A DNA stretch of 64,000 nucleotides from Mogibacterium sp. (GCA_017510725.1 JAFWMD010000063.1:1-64000); one strand, 5' to 3'; numbered from the stretch's first letter, positions 24,994-34,450 are shown. Notes: generated by a model from the letters alone, not told the origin. Made by a program: numbers and translations.

Positions 24994-27177
24994 TTATTTT
25001 CTGGTCGCGATGATCACGCGGTCGAGCTGCGCCAGATCGCGTATCACCCTGATTCCTTCATAGGTATTCGCCTCATTGAGCAGCTTCTTTACATCGGCTG
25101 CCTGATCAGCGCCTATCTCGAGAGCGAGTATGCCGCCTGTCTTGAGGTAAAGACTTGCCTTGTCCGCAATTACCCTGTAGTAATCGAGTCCGTCCTTGCC
25201 CCCGTCGAGAGCCATGCGCGGCTCGTGATCCTTCACTTCCACCTCGAGAGTATCGACTACATCGCTCGGGATGTACGGCGGATTGCAAACGATGACATCG
25301 TAATGCTTGTCATCAGGCAGGGCTCTGAACATGTCGCCGAGCAGGAATATGCAGCGGCGGTTCACTCCGTTGAGTCCTGCGTTGCCCATTGCTGTGTGCA
25401 GAGCCTCCTGTGACACATCCGTCATGGTGACGATCGCATCTGGGACCTTAGCCGCAATGCTCACGCCAAGAGCTCCGCTGCCGGTGCACAGATCGAGCAC
25501 CTCAGGCTTGTGCATATTCTTCCTGTCGATCTCCTCGATCACTTTTTCGGCGAGTATCTCGGTATCGAGGCGCGGAATGAGTACCGACGGATTGACTCTG
25601 AAGATCAGTCCCATGAACTCCTGAGTACCGACAATGTACTGCAGCGGCACTCCTCCGATCCTTAAGTAGATGCGCTTCTGGAACTCCTCAAAGTCGTCAT
25701 CCTGCATGAGCTCCTTGGACCTCGTGATGAGATCGGTCGTTCCAAGGCCTGTTGCGTACGACATTATCATCCTGGCTTCGTTCTTGCCGTTCGGAAGCAT
25801 GCTGAGCGCAGCCCGTCCCCAGTTGAGGGCGTTCTCGTATGTCTTGATGTCTTTCGTATATCTGCGCGCGAGCGTCCTGGCCTTTGCCTCCATTGCCTCT
25901 CTGTCAGCGATGGCTCTTACCAGCGTGCGGCCGTCTGTCTCCTGTGGAGCTACTATGGTGTATCCATCGCTGTCGAGTCCGTCGAGGAAGTCGATAGCAC
26001 TGCTGATCTCCTCCTCGCTCGCGCCGTTGGCCGGATCTTCAAATATCGTGCGCTCTTCTATCTTAGTGAAGTCATCGATCGCTTCAGCGGCAGCCTTCTT
26101 GTTGGCTTCAGTATGAGCCTCGACTTCCGCAGCCCACTGCTCCATCTCGATCTCTATCTCTTTCTTTTCGGCCATCGATCTGACCGGATTGCCGTCCTTG
26201 TCAACGAAGCTGTCGATCTCAGGCACACCCGGATCCACTAGCACCGCCTTGAGCGAGAGCAGGGCAACTTCGAGCTGGTCTCTGTTTGGTTCTGCAGTCG
26301 TCAGCCTCTGGAGCTGGAGCCCCGGCCAGCTGAGTATGCGCACTATCAGTCCGTTCGACCTTCCTGCCCATCTCAGAAGCTCAAAGCTTATGGCGGCGAT
26401 CACCGGGATCAGCAGTATCCTCGACAGAATCCTCCATACCAGGTTTGGCCAGCCGAGGAAGCTGAACAGCAGCAAACTTACGATAAGTACGAACACCAGA
26501 AAACTGGTGCCGCACCTCGGATGCAGGGTGTAGAACTCCTCCGCATTCTCAGGGCAGAGCACTCTGTCGTTCTCGTAACAGTGTATCGATTTATGCTCGG
26601 CTCCGTGGTACTGGAACAGCGTCTTTATATCATTCATGTTGCGTATCGCCGCAACATAGCCGATAAACATCAGGATCCTGAGTATTCCTTCAACCAGGTT
26701 GAGCACGACCGCGCTTTCTACCCACTTGCCCAGGAAGTTAACGACCCAGGTAGGCAGAATGATGAAAAAGATGAGCGAGACCGCCACCGCGAAGAGCAGG
26801 GCAGTTGTCATCAGGAAATTCCATGCGGCCTTTTCGCCGAACTTCTTATTGATCCATGCCTCAACCTTTCCGGGCTCCTCGGAATACTCCTCAGGAGCGT
26901 AAGTCTCGAGGATATCCGCGGACTCCATCAGGGTTCCCATGCCTCCGACGAGCGCGTTAACAAAGGAAACGATACCCCTGACGAAAGGGATCTTGAGCGC
27001 CTTGCTCTGTTTCTTCTTGAGCTTCGTCTTGAGGTAGAGCTCACCCGAAGGCAGGCGCATAGCAAGCGCGACCCTGTCAGGGCCCTGCATCATGACGCCT
27101 TCCATCACAGCCTGCCCGCCAATCGTAGTAGGGCAGGCGCCTTTTATGAAAATTTTATTGTAGTCAATTTTAGCCAT
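24994..27177 (-). CDS. prmC: YqhQ (DUF1385)-PrmC fusion: membrane protein plus release-factor glutamine methyltransferase
   Basis: 727 aa from ATG 27177. Residues 1-315 are a DUF1385/YqhQ domain: GGQAVMEGVMMQGPD, four membrane segments at about 120-145, 157-178, 223-243 and 250-268, and YHGAEHKSIHCYE. Residues 320-440 form a charged linker. Residues 445-727 are PrmC, with DLCTGSGALGVS (562-573) for AdoMet binding and the catalytic NPPY (632-635). PrmC methylates the GGQ Gln of RF1/RF2. The two genes are usually neighbours in Clostridia; here they are one frame with no internal stop. Open frame reaches 27393 only by reading through a structured element. prfA is not downstream. Confidence 0.88.
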   Translation of the reverse strand: MAKIDYNKIFIKGACPTTIGGQAVMEGVMMQGPDRVALAMRLPSGELYLKTKLKKKQSKALKIPFVRGIVSFVNALVGGMGTLMESADILETYAPEEYSEEPGKVEAWINKKFGEKAAWNFLMTTALLFAVAVSLIFFIILPTWVVNFLGKWVESAVVLNLVEGILRILMFIGYVAAIRNMNDIKTLFQYHGAEHKSIHCYENDRVLCPENAEEFYTLHPRCGTSFLVFVLIVSLLLFSFLGWPNLVWRILSRILLIPVIAAISFELLRWAGRSNGLIVRILSWPGLQLQRLTTAEPNRDQLEVALLSLKAVLVDPGVPEIDSFVDKDGNPVRSMAEKKEIEIEMEQWAAEVEAHTEANKKAAAEAIDDFTKIEERTIFEDPANGASEEEISSAIDFLDGLDSDGYTIVAPQETDGRTLVRAIADREAMEAKARTLARRYTKDIKTYENALNWGRAALSMLPNGKNEARMIMSYATGLGTTDLITRSKELMQDDDFEEFQKRIYLRIGGVPLQYIVGTQEFMGLIFRVNPSVLIPRLDTEILAEKVIEEIDRKNMHKPEVLDLCTGSGALGVSIAAKVPDAIVTMTDVSQEALHTAMGNAGLNGVNRRCIFLLGDMFRALPDDKHYDVIVCNPPYIPSDVVDTLEVEVKDHEPRMALDGGKDGLDYYRVIADKASLYLKTGGILALEIGADQAADVKKLLNEANTYEGIRVIRDLAQLDRVIIATRK

Positions 27178-27195
27178 TCTTGTATTGTGTATTAC

Positions 27196-27384
27196 GCGGT
27201 GCAGATAGCAGCAGTCGAGCGTGTCTCGAGAATCTTGCCAGCTGCACCGATTGAACGAACGCGGCGCGGATGACGTTGTGCGGATGTCTGAGCGAAGCGA
27301 GTTCCGCAAACGTCCCGTGACGCGGAGTGAGTGAGGATGCAATGGCAGATCCGAGAGAGGCGAGAGTGCCGCTATCTGCACCGC
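27196..27384 (-). repeat. Post-stop structured element (singleton S2)
   Basis: 189 bp with perfect 14-bp terminal arms: GCGGTGCAGATAGC (27196-27209) and GCTATCTGCACCGC (27371-27384). The interior has further self-complementary, CG-rich stretches (GTCTCGAG, GAGCGAAGCGAG). It begins 15 bp after the rho stop codon, in the sense of rho, and ends 18 bp before the YqhQ-PrmC start. The core does not match R1 or R2 by eye; only size, arms and placement are alike. Confidence 0.65.
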
Positions 27385-27399
27385 ACATTGCAAAATTGC

Positions 27400-28764
27400 T
27401 TAATGTAGTTTCTTGAGCATGAAGCTGACGAAATCCTTATTGCACTTCGTGCTCGAAAGATTATCTATGATCTCTTCTGTGACATCCATTACGCTGCCCG
27501 AGCTCATAGCCCTGCGCAGCATGTACATGACCTGATACTCCTCCTGTGTGAGCAGCAGATCTTCACGCCTCGTGCCTGACTTGTAGAGGTCGATGGCAGG
27601 GAAGATGCGGCGTTCGCTGAGCTGTCTGTCGAGGTGGAGCTCCATGTTTCCGGTGCCCTTGAATTCCTCGTAAATAACGTCGTCCATGCGCGATCCGGTC
27701 TCGACCAGCGCGGTGGCCAGTATCGTGACGCTGCCGCCTTCTTCGAGGTTCCGCGCTGTGCCGAAGAACTTCTTCGGCGGGTGCAGCGCACCCGGGTCGA
27801 GACCGCCCGAGAGCGTCCTTCCGGACGCCGGCACCTCCATATTGTAGGCTCTTGCGAGCCTTGTGATCGAATCCAGCAGGATCATGACGTCCTTCCCGGA
27901 CTCCGCAAGGCGCTTCGCGCGCTCGATCACCATCTGCGCCACCTTAACGTGGTGCTTCGTCTCCTCATCGAAAGTGGAGTAGATGACCTCGGAGTGCTTC
28001 AGGCTCCTCTTCATGTCAGTGACCTCTTCAGGTCTTTCGTCCACCAACAGCACTATCAGTTCGATGTCCGGATACTTGTCCTCGACCGAAGCCGCGATCT
28101 TCTTGAGCAGCACCGTCTTGCCGGCCTTAGGCTGAGCAACGATGAGTCCTCTCTGTCCTCTGCCGATAGGCGCCACCAGGTCCATGACCCTCGTCGAAAG
28201 ATCAATGCTCGAATTCTCAAGCACGATTTTCTCATTAGCGAAAATAGGGGTGAGGTTGTCGAAATGCGGCCTTCTCTTAGCGGTCATCGGATCGAATCCA
28301 TTGACCGTCTTCACATACAGAAGAGCCCCGAACTTCTCAGTGCCTCTCGGCTTTCTCGCGATACCGAGTATCTTGTCGCCGGTCCTCAGGCCGAAACGTC
28401 TGATCTGCGTCGGCGACACATAAATGTCCTTGTTCGAAGTCAGGAAGTTGTCAAATCTGAGGAATCCAAAGCCGTCATCCGCCAGCTCAAGAATGCCTTC
28501 TACATCATACTTGCCGTCATCCTGTGGCGCTTCTGCTGCAGGGGCAGTTTCAGGAGCAGCTTCAGCATCAGCCTGATCCGCAGCTTTATCTGTCTCGGCG
28601 GCAACAGCTTCACTGGCCGCAGCCTCAGCAGCAACCACTTCCGCTTCAGCATTTTCTGCTGCAGCCGCGACCGCATCTACTGCTTCAAGCTCAACAGCTT
28701 TCTCAGCTGATTCGATAGCTTCCATCATTTCTTTTGTATCTTTTGTGTCTTTTGTTTCTTTCAT
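27400..28764 (-). CDS. rho: Transcription termination factor Rho
   Basis: 454 aa. The RNA-binding cold-shock-like domain holds GFGFLRF (about 100). The ATPase core has QPKAGKT (Walker A), DSITRLARAYN, the Q-loop region and KGTGNMELHL (R-loop). The hexameric helicase ends Rho-dependent transcripts. The usual N-terminal SAP-like Rho_N domain is missing. In its place is an 85-residue Ala/Glu-rich low-complexity stretch starting MKETKDTKDTKE. Upstream, 28765-28869 holds a small TTCGAT/ATCGAA hairpin at 28844-28859. Confidence 0.96.
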   Translation of the reverse strand: MKETKDTKDTKEMMEAIESAEKAVELEAVDAVAAAAENAEAEVVAAEAAASEAVAAETDKAADQADAEAAPETAPAAEAPQDDGKYDVEGILELADDGFGFLRFDNFLTSNKDIYVSPTQIRRFGLRTGDKILGIARKPRGTEKFGALLYVKTVNGFDPMTAKRRPHFDNLTPIFANEKIVLENSSIDLSTRVMDLVAPIGRGQRGLIVAQPKAGKTVLLKKIAASVEDKYPDIELIVLLVDERPEEVTDMKRSLKHSEVIYSTFDEETKHHVKVAQMVIERAKRLAESGKDVMILLDSITRLARAYNMEVPASGRTLSGGLDPGALHPPKKFFGTARNLEEGGSVTILATALVETGSRMDDVIYEEFKGTGNMELHLDRQLSERRIFPAIDLYKSGTRREDLLLTQEEYQVMYMLRRAMSSGSVMDVTEEIIDNLSSTKCNKDFVSFMLKKLH

Positions 28765-28869
28765 GGTTTTCTTTCCGTAAGATAGGAGTTTTTGAAAATT
28801 TGATAAAAATTCCGCTTATTCAGTTTATATGTTTATCATTTTCTTCGATTCGTATCGAATTCCAAATAC

Positions 28870-29053
28870 AGCAGGCTCATGCGCTGATGCGAGCGTTGCG
28901 CAGGAGACGCAAGGAATGCCGGAGAGAGACCGCAGGTGAGCGGTTGGAACGAGTCTCGCAAGCGAAGCGTCAGAGCCGTTCCCCGCGAAGCAAGGTCGAA
29001 CGACCTGGCATTCCCGGCGACGGAGCAGGCGAGCAGCGGTGCATGAGCCTGCT
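28870..29053 (-). repeat. Structured intergenic repeat R1b (full copy)
   Basis: 184 bp with perfect 13-bp arms: AGCAGGCTCATGC (28870-28882) and GCATGAGCCTGCT (29041-29053). One arm includes bases of the ltaS-like stop codon. The core matches R1c at 59684 (opposite strand) along almost its whole length, including GCCGGAGAGAGACCGCAGG, AACGAGTCTCGCAAGCGAAG, TCAGAGCCGTTCCCC and CGGCGACGGAGCAGGCGAG. The arms themselves are unrelated between copies. Confidence 0.82.
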
Positions 29054-31154
29054 ACAGCTCTTCGTTTGCGCCGACCGTCGTCAGTATCGTCTCCTTCGAT
29101 TTATCAACCTGGCTGACTTCGAGCTTATCCACATCCTGCGGATCGATGGTCTCATTCAGCGCCAGCAGGGTAGGCGACAGGTATACCGTCGACAGCTGCT
29201 TGCCGTCCATGCTGATGATCGACCTCTCCGTGAAGTTGTCGCCACGTATGTAATACCTGTCTCCGATCTTCACGAGATCCTTGATCTTGATGGTCTTGTG
29301 ACCCATCTTCATGGCAACCGGCTCATAAGGCTCCTTGCCGCCGTATGCGTACTGCTTGCCATAGAGCATATCGTAGGCCAGAGCCTCCTGATCGCTCAGG
29401 TATGTCGTATCTTCCTCAGGATCATTCGACTGCTGATAATCAAAGATGATGCCTTCGTGGTCAAGACCTGCATCCGCGAGCAGCATCGCGCCGCTCTCAA
29501 ACGAATGGATGTCGCGGTCCTGCTTCGGCAGTCCCATGTTGTCCCATATCACGTAGCGCGTGGTGTACAGGTCTTTCTGCTTGTAGTTCTCTTCCTTGAC
29601 ATCGAGCGCAGGGATGTGGTCACCGTAGATTATCATTACGGTCGGCTCACCGCTGTCCTCGATTGCCTCGATGAGATTGCCTATGAATGTATCCATTTCA
29701 TGGCACTCGTTAAGGTAGTACTCGTACTTCCACTTCAGCTCTTCATCATCAGTCGTGACCTCAGTGTACGGCTTCTTGAAGACTCTCTGGGTCGGGTACG
29801 AGCCGTGTCCCTCAACCGATATGACGTGCAGGAAGTCCCTCTCGTCGGTAGATTTCATGATCTCCATGATCTCGCCCGTGAGCACCTTGTCCTTGCACCA
29901 GTTGGTAGGGGTGAACGACACGTTGTTCATGTACTCGACGGAAGTGAAGGTGTTGAATCCGAGGTTTGCGTAAACCTCGTTTCTGTTGTAGAAGAGCGCC
30001 CTGTGGTTGTGAAGGGCGGCAGTATTGTATCCATGCGAGCGCGTGACGTAAGCCATGCTCTCGAGCACGTTCTTGCGCAGCTTGCCCTTGTACGGGTATT
30101 CGCCCGGTCCGAAGAACTTGGCGCTGATGCCCGTGAGCACCTCAAACTCGGTGTTGGCTGTTCCTGCGCCGCAGGCCGGCACTATGAAACTGCCGGAGGT
30201 GTAGTTCTTGTAAAGCTTGTTGAATACAGGCGTCGGATCCTTTGAAACCTCGATGTTTGCGTAGTCCTGCGCCACAGTGAATGACTCCATCTGGAGCACG
30301 ATTATATTCGGATGCTCAGTGCTGTCTTCCTTCTCCTCGAGCAGTGTGTCTTCGCCCTTTTTGGTCTTGCTTTCGAGTATGCCTGCTATCAGTTTATCGG
30401 AATATCCCCTTGGCCTCGAAATGCCGGCGCTTACGGAAGTCGAGATGAAGCAGTACGGCATGCCGAAATCCCTGTATGCGTAGTTGAGGTTTCCGAAGAA
30501 CGAGCTGATAGTGCCCGCCTTCTGGAGGCCGAACGTCGCGCCGAAGGCTGCAGCCGCTGCGATGAGTATCACGGCGATGCTCTTCTTATAGCTTATGTTC
30601 TTCCACTTCTCACTCCTGATAAAGATCAGCACGATGGCCGCAGCTCCAAGTCCCAGAGCTACAAGGAAGAGTACTATCTGGAGCTTTGAGAAGTAGGTAG
30701 TCGCGATGGTGAGACCGTCCGTAAAGTTGGTAAAGTCATAAAGAGTGAACGGAGTCATCCTGTTCATGAGGATCACGCCGTTGGCTGTGCCCAGTCCGAG
30801 CCAGACGACCGCTATCATGAGCCATACGAACCTGCGCCTCCTGAACAGCAGCGCAAAGGTTATGGTCGCGAAGATGATGAGGGTGTTGTAGAGGAAGACT
30901 ACCGGATGGGTAAACGCCCACCGGAGACCTTCGAGCGGACCCGTGGTAATTCTCGCGAACTCCTCTATGTAGATGTAGATCGCGAGTGCGCTGAGCGCCA
31001 TAAGACCAATGTACCTGGCCTCGTGAAGGTCTGCGTCAAAGTATTTTGCCTCTCTCCTCGGAAAAATCTTAAGGAATACCTTGCCGATTCCCTGCCAGAC
31101 CTTCTTAAGGAAAGTTGCGATCACGGCAAGGATCTTGCGAATCTTATCCTGCAA
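29052..31154 (-). CDS. LtaS-like sulfatase-fold phosphoglycerol transferase
   Basis: 700 aa. Five or six N-terminal membrane segments (to about residue 220) are followed by an extracellular sulfatase/phosphatase domain. It has IIVLQMESFTV (metal-binding Glu), GAGTANTEFEVLTG with the nucleophile Thr, YNTAALHNHRALFYNR, SVEGHGSYP and IIYGDHIPAL (Asp-His). These match lipoteichoic acid synthase and related polyglycerol-phosphate or glucan phosphoglycerol transferases; substrate choice is open. The start codon is TTG (31154) with GGAGG at 8 nt. It follows rsmA by 2 bp, so it is in the rsmA operon. Confidence 0.88.
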   Translation of the reverse strand: MQDKIRKILAVIATFLKKVWQGIGKVFLKIFPRREAKYFDADLHEARYIGLMALSALAIYIYIEEFARITTGPLEGLRWAFTHPVVFLYNTLIIFATITFALLFRRRRFVWLMIAVVWLGLGTANGVILMNRMTPFTLYDFTNFTDGLTIATTYFSKLQIVLFLVALGLGAAAIVLIFIRSEKWKNISYKKSIAVILIAAAAAFGATFGLQKAGTISSFFGNLNYAYRDFGMPYCFISTSVSAGISRPRGYSDKLIAGILESKTKKGEDTLLEEKEDSTEHPNIIVLQMESFTVAQDYANIEVSKDPTPVFNKLYKNYTSGSFIVPACGAGTANTEFEVLTGISAKFFGPGEYPYKGKLRKNVLESMAYVTRSHGYNTAALHNHRALFYNRNEVYANLGFNTFTSVEYMNNVSFTPTNWCKDKVLTGEIMEIMKSTDERDFLHVISVEGHGSYPTQRVFKKPYTEVTTDDEELKWKYEYYLNECHEMDTFIGNLIEAIEDSGEPTVMIIYGDHIPALDVKEENYKQKDLYTTRYVIWDNMGLPKQDRDIHSFESGAMLLADAGLDHEGIIFDYQQSNDPEEDTTYLSDQEALAYDMLYGKQYAYGGKEPYEPVAMKMGHKTIKIKDLVKIGDRYYIRGDNFTERSIISMDGKQLSTVYLSPTLLALNETIDPQDVDKLEVSQVDKSKETILTTVGANEEL

Positions 31155-31156
31155 AA

Positions 31157-32026
31157 TTATGCCTCCTGCAAACTGTCGGCGAGCTTTGCAAACTCTTCGA
31201 GCGTAAGGCTCTCAGCTCTGCGGCCCGGGTCGATGCCCGCACTTTCGAGAGCTTCCGACAGAGTTTTTTTATCATATCCGCCCAGAGAGCTGAGCGCGTT
31301 CAGAAGAGTCTTGCGCCTCATGGCAAATCCTGCCTTGACGCAGCGCATCAGCATCTCTTCATCTTTCACCTCGACTCCCGGCTTATCCCTGAGATCGAGT
31401 CTGAGCACAACGGAATCTACGCCCGGAACAGGGTAGAAGCACTCCCTCGGCACATCGATGATCTCGGTGACTTCAGAGTAGTAGTGGACCGGATATGTGA
31501 TTGCGCCCGAAGCCCTGGTTCCCGGCTCGGCGGCGATCCTGTCGCCTACCTCTTTCTGCATCATAACCGTGATGCTCTTTGCGCCGGTACCTGCCTCAAG
31601 CAGCTTCATTATTATTGGTGTTGTTATGTAGTAGGGGAGATTGCCGATTATGCGAAGCTCGGAAAGCCCGTGCTTCTCCATGCTCTTTGATGTGATCCCC
31701 CTGATGTCCTGCTGAAGGATGTCGCCGTGGATCAGCTCCACGTTGTCCATCCCGAAAGTCTTGATTTTAAGGCCGTCTATCATGTCCTGGTCGAGATCGA
31801 CAGCGATGACTCTTCCCGCGCGTTCAGCAAGAGGGAGGGTCAGAGCGCCCGTGCCCGGTCCTATCTCGAGCACAAGTGTCTCTTCCGTAACGCCGCTCTC
31901 GTCGATGATGGTCTGTATCACCTCTTCATCGATGAGAAAGTTCTGACCGAGACTCTTGTGCGGCCTTACTCCGGCAAGGCTCTTCGGTTTTCTCGTCTGC
32001 ACTCTGTGAGTGCTCTTTTTAGCCAT
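31157..32026 (-). CDS. rsmA: RsmA/KsgA 16S rRNA dimethyladenosine transferase
   Basis: 289 aa from ATG 32026; a GTG three codons earlier is possible. PHKSLGQNFL is the family N-terminus. EIGPGTGALT is the AdoMet motif and NLPYY is motif IV. The C-terminal domain ends in AESLTLEEFAKLAD. It dimethylates A1518 and A1519 (E. coli numbering) of 16S rRNA during 30S assembly. It overlaps the upstream DivIC-like gene by 8 bp and is 2 bp from the ltaS-like gene. Confidence 0.97.
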   Translation of the reverse strand: MAKKSTHRVQTRKPKSLAGVRPHKSLGQNFLIDEEVIQTIIDESGVTEETLVLEIGPGTGALTLPLAERAGRVIAVDLDQDMIDGLKIKTFGMDNVELIHGDILQQDIRGITSKSMEKHGLSELRIIGNLPYYITTPIIMKLLEAGTGAKSITVMMQKEVGDRIAAEPGTRASGAITYPVHYYSEVTEIIDVPRECFYPVPGVDSVVLRLDLRDKPGVEVKDEEMLMRCVKAGFAMRRKTLLNALSSLGGYDKKTLSEALESAGIDPGRRAESLTLEEFAKLADSLQEA

Positions 32027-32495
32027 CAGAGTCACCGTCCTTGTCCTTATCGGATTTATCGGACTTGTCAGACTTCTTGTCTTTTTCGGACTCTTCTGCC
32101 TTGGAATCCTCAGCCTCTTCCTCAGGTTCTTCCTCCTCGAAAGTGAAGAGTATCTCGCCCGGATTCAGGAGTTTGAGCTGCTTCTTTGCCTGCTCCCTGA
32201 TGTACTCCTGGCTGTTGGTGACCTTGAGCTCCTCCTGCAGCTCGTCCCTCTGCTGTTCGAGAGCGATCTGCTGCTTTTTCAGAGCACGGTTCTCCGCCTT
32301 GAGTCTTACTATGTCCTTTCCGAACATGCTGCCAATCATGAAGAAGACAGCGACAACAGCCACCAGGGTCAGAAATCTTCTTCTGCGTCTCCTGATGGTG
32401 TTGATCCTGCGCCTTTCTTCGATTCGCTTCTTAAGCTCCTCGTCGTCCCACTGGACTTCCTGTGTATCAAATTGTGATCTGCGTTTTTTTGCCAA
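32019..32495 (-). CDS. DivIC/FtsB-type septum formation initiator
   Basis: 158 aa with a basic cytoplasmic start, one membrane segment (FLTLVAVVAVFFMIGSMFG, about 41-59) and a coiled coil (about 60-100). This is followed by REQAKKQLKLLNPGEILF, the conserved DivIC/FtsB end, and then a highly acidic, Lys/Asp/Ser-rich tail of about 40 residues. It is part of the divisome FtsL-FtsB-FtsQ-type complex. The start is TTG (32495) with GGAGG at 7 nt. The charged tail is unusual for the family. Confidence 0.85.
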   Translation of the reverse strand: MAKKRRSQFDTQEVQWDDEELKKRIEERRRINTIRRRRRRFLTLVAVVAVFFMIGSMFGKDIVRLKAENRALKKQQIALEQQRDELQEELKVTNSQEYIREQAKKQLKLLNPGEILFTFEEEEPEEEAEDSKAEESEKDKKSDKSDKSDKDKDGDSDG

Positions 32496-32521
32496 TTCCT
32501 GACCTCCGCCGTCCGTGCGGA

Positions 32522-34450
32522 CTATGGATTAATGTAATTCCTCGGGTTCTGTGATGTACCGTTTACTCTTACTTCGAAGTGACAGTGGCTTCCGAAGCTA
32601 TGTCCGGTGTTGCCTACGTTAGCTATATGCTGTCCCTGATAAACCAGGTCGCCGATGCTTACAAATACTGCACTGCAGTGTGAATACCTTGTTATGACGC
32701 CGTTGCCGTGATCGACCTCTACGCACAGACCGTGACCGGACCAGTAGTTGGCCTTGATGATCTTACCGCCGTCGGAAGCATGAATAGGTGTTCCCGTCGG
32801 TGCAGCAAGGTCCATGCCCTCATGCATGCGGCCCCATCTGCCGCCCCACTCAGACGTTATCACGTAATGATCGAGCGGAACTATGAAGGTTCCGGTTGCA
32901 GCTGTCTTAGGTCTTTCAGCTGTACCCACAAGAATGATCTTATTCTTCTTTTTCTTGATTATCACAGGCTCGGCCGTTTCTTTTCTGTCCGTTACCTCGC
33001 CGCCGATCTTGGTTATCTCGCCCTCGAAGATCTGCAGGCCGTCCTGGCCTTCCTGCTCCAGATACGAATCACCCTTATAGTACTCGTCAGTCTCTTTCTT
33101 GATGGTCTTGTACTCAATTACTTCCTTGAGCTTGCCTTTCTCGACCATCTTTACACTGACAGGACTGACGTGGCTTCTGATGCAGACCCTGTCACCCTGT
33201 TCGATCTCAGTGACAGGTTCCTTGTTTTCCTCGTCATATATCTCGAAGACCTCAACGCCGAACTGTGCGGCAAGGGACTCAACAGTCTCGCCTTCCTCAG
33301 CGATATGATACGTATTCATCTCGCCGCCGCTGGTCATCTGCTTCTGCGCGGCCGAATTGCTCTGTACGCTGCCGAGCAGAACATTGACCGGCTTCACGGA
33401 CAGCTCGTTGGTGAATTCCGAAGAAACGAGTTCCATTCCCCTGTCAGGTGCCGAGAGGTCAGCCTTTGTCTGCAGCAGCAGCGAATCGGCATCATTCTGA
33501 TCCTTTACGATGGCCACCACCTTGTCGCCGTCGTAGACAGCATATGCCTCGGTCTCTATATCCGTCATGTATATGAGCTTGTTGACTACCGTGTCCGAAT
33601 CGTCCGTACTCTTGCCTCTGCCGTCAACAGGGTTGAACGTAACATTCTGATTTGCTACAAACTCAACATCCGCAATGGTACTGCTGTTTGAAGAGAGCTG
33701 TCTGCCTGCTACATCGAGAACGTCCGTGACCTCTTCCTGATTCCTTACGTATCCGAGCACCTTGCCGTTATATGCGTATTCGTATACCGTGAAATAGTCG
33801 AATACTATGAGGAGACCTGCAGCCAGCAGCCCCGTTACGAGGATCGCGATACCGATGGTTCGTCTCGACTGCTTGTAGGTAGAAGCGATTCTGTGCGCGC
33901 CCCTGATAACGTCCTTGCTGATATTGCTGAACGTTCCGTCGATGCCATCCTGAACCTTGTCGTGCAGGTTAGTTACCGCGGCCAAAGGGGTCGATCCGCC
34001 CTGCAGGAACTTTTCCTTCTGCCTTTCCTTGGCTTCTTCTCTCCTGCGTATCTTCTCGAGATCGGCAGCCTTTCTGGCTTCGTCCCTCTTTTTCTTTTTA
34101 TCCTGCTTCTCCTGCTCTGCCTTTTCCTCCGCTGCCGGTTCTTCTCCGCCTGCAGCATCCTGCGCAGGAGTTTCCTCTGCCGGAGCTTCTTCAGAACTCT
34201 CTTCCGCAGCCTCTTTCACGGCATCTGCTTCCTCAGGTGCTTCCGCATCATCCGGAGTATCGTCCTTGCTCTCATCTGATTTCTGCCCGGGCATTTCGCC
34301 CGGCACAAGATCGTTGTCCTTGAGGAATTTCGCATATGCCAAAGCAGCCGCTCTTATCTGGGCGTCGTCGAGCACGGGCTGAGCTTCTTCTTCGATTTCC
34401 GTTTCGATTTCTGTATTTAAAGTTTTGTCTTCTGTTTCGTTTACTGTCAT
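32522..34450 (-). CDS. M23 peptidase with LysM and G5 domains (cell-wall endopeptidase)
   Basis: 642 aa. A long acidic, Pro/Ala/Glu-rich cytoplasmic region (1-120) and a Lys/Arg-rich coil (120-160) precede a single membrane segment (about 202-222). The extracellular part has a LysM-like YHIAEEGETVESLAAQFGV, a G5-type domain (about 435-500) and a C-terminal M23 (lysostaphin-type) domain with HEGMDLAAPTGTPIHA and HCHFEV zinc/catalytic residues. It probably cleaves or senses peptidoglycan during growth. ATG 34450 directly follows the DnaD-like stop (TAGATG). The large cytoplasmic tail is unusual. Confidence 0.9.
   Translation of the reverse strand: MTVNETEDKTLNTEIETEIEEEAQPVLDDAQIRAAALAYAKFLKDNDLVPGEMPGQKSDESKDDTPDDAEAPEEADAVKEAAEESSEEAPAEETPAQDAAGGEEPAAEEKAEQEKQDKKKKRDEARKAADLEKIRRREEAKERQKEKFLQGGSTPLAAVTNLHDKVQDGIDGTFSNISKDVIRGAHRIASTYKQSRRTIGIAILVTGLLAAGLLIVFDYFTVYEYAYNGKVLGYVRNQEEVTDVLDVAGRQLSSNSSTIADVEFVANQNVTFNPVDGRGKSTDDSDTVVNKLIYMTDIETEAYAVYDGDKVVAIVKDQNDADSLLLQTKADLSAPDRGMELVSSEFTNELSVKPVNVLLGSVQSNSAAQKQMTSGGEMNTYHIAEEGETVESLAAQFGVEVFEIYDEENKEPVTEIEQGDRVCIRSHVSPVSVKMVEKGKLKEVIEYKTIKKETDEYYKGDSYLEQEGQDGLQIFEGEITKIGGEVTDRKETAEPVIIKKKKNKIILVGTAERPKTAATGTFIVPLDHYVITSEWGGRWGRMHEGMDLAAPTGTPIHASDGGKIIKANYWSGHGLCVEVDHGNGVITRYSHCSAVFVSIGDLVYQGQHIANVGNTGHSFGSHCHFEVRVNGTSQNPRNYINP

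Noticed and set aside
27178..27393. 72-residue extension of the YqhQ-PrmC fusion
   Set aside because: It reads through the S2 palindrome and has low-complexity Ser/Arg composition. DUF1385 proteins begin close to the ATG at 27177.
28734..30245. Long plus-strand open frame of 503 codons opposite rho and the ltaS-like gene
   Set aside because: It lies antisense to two well-recognised genes and through repeat R1b, has no family resemblance and no ribosome-binding site. It is a reading-frame shadow.
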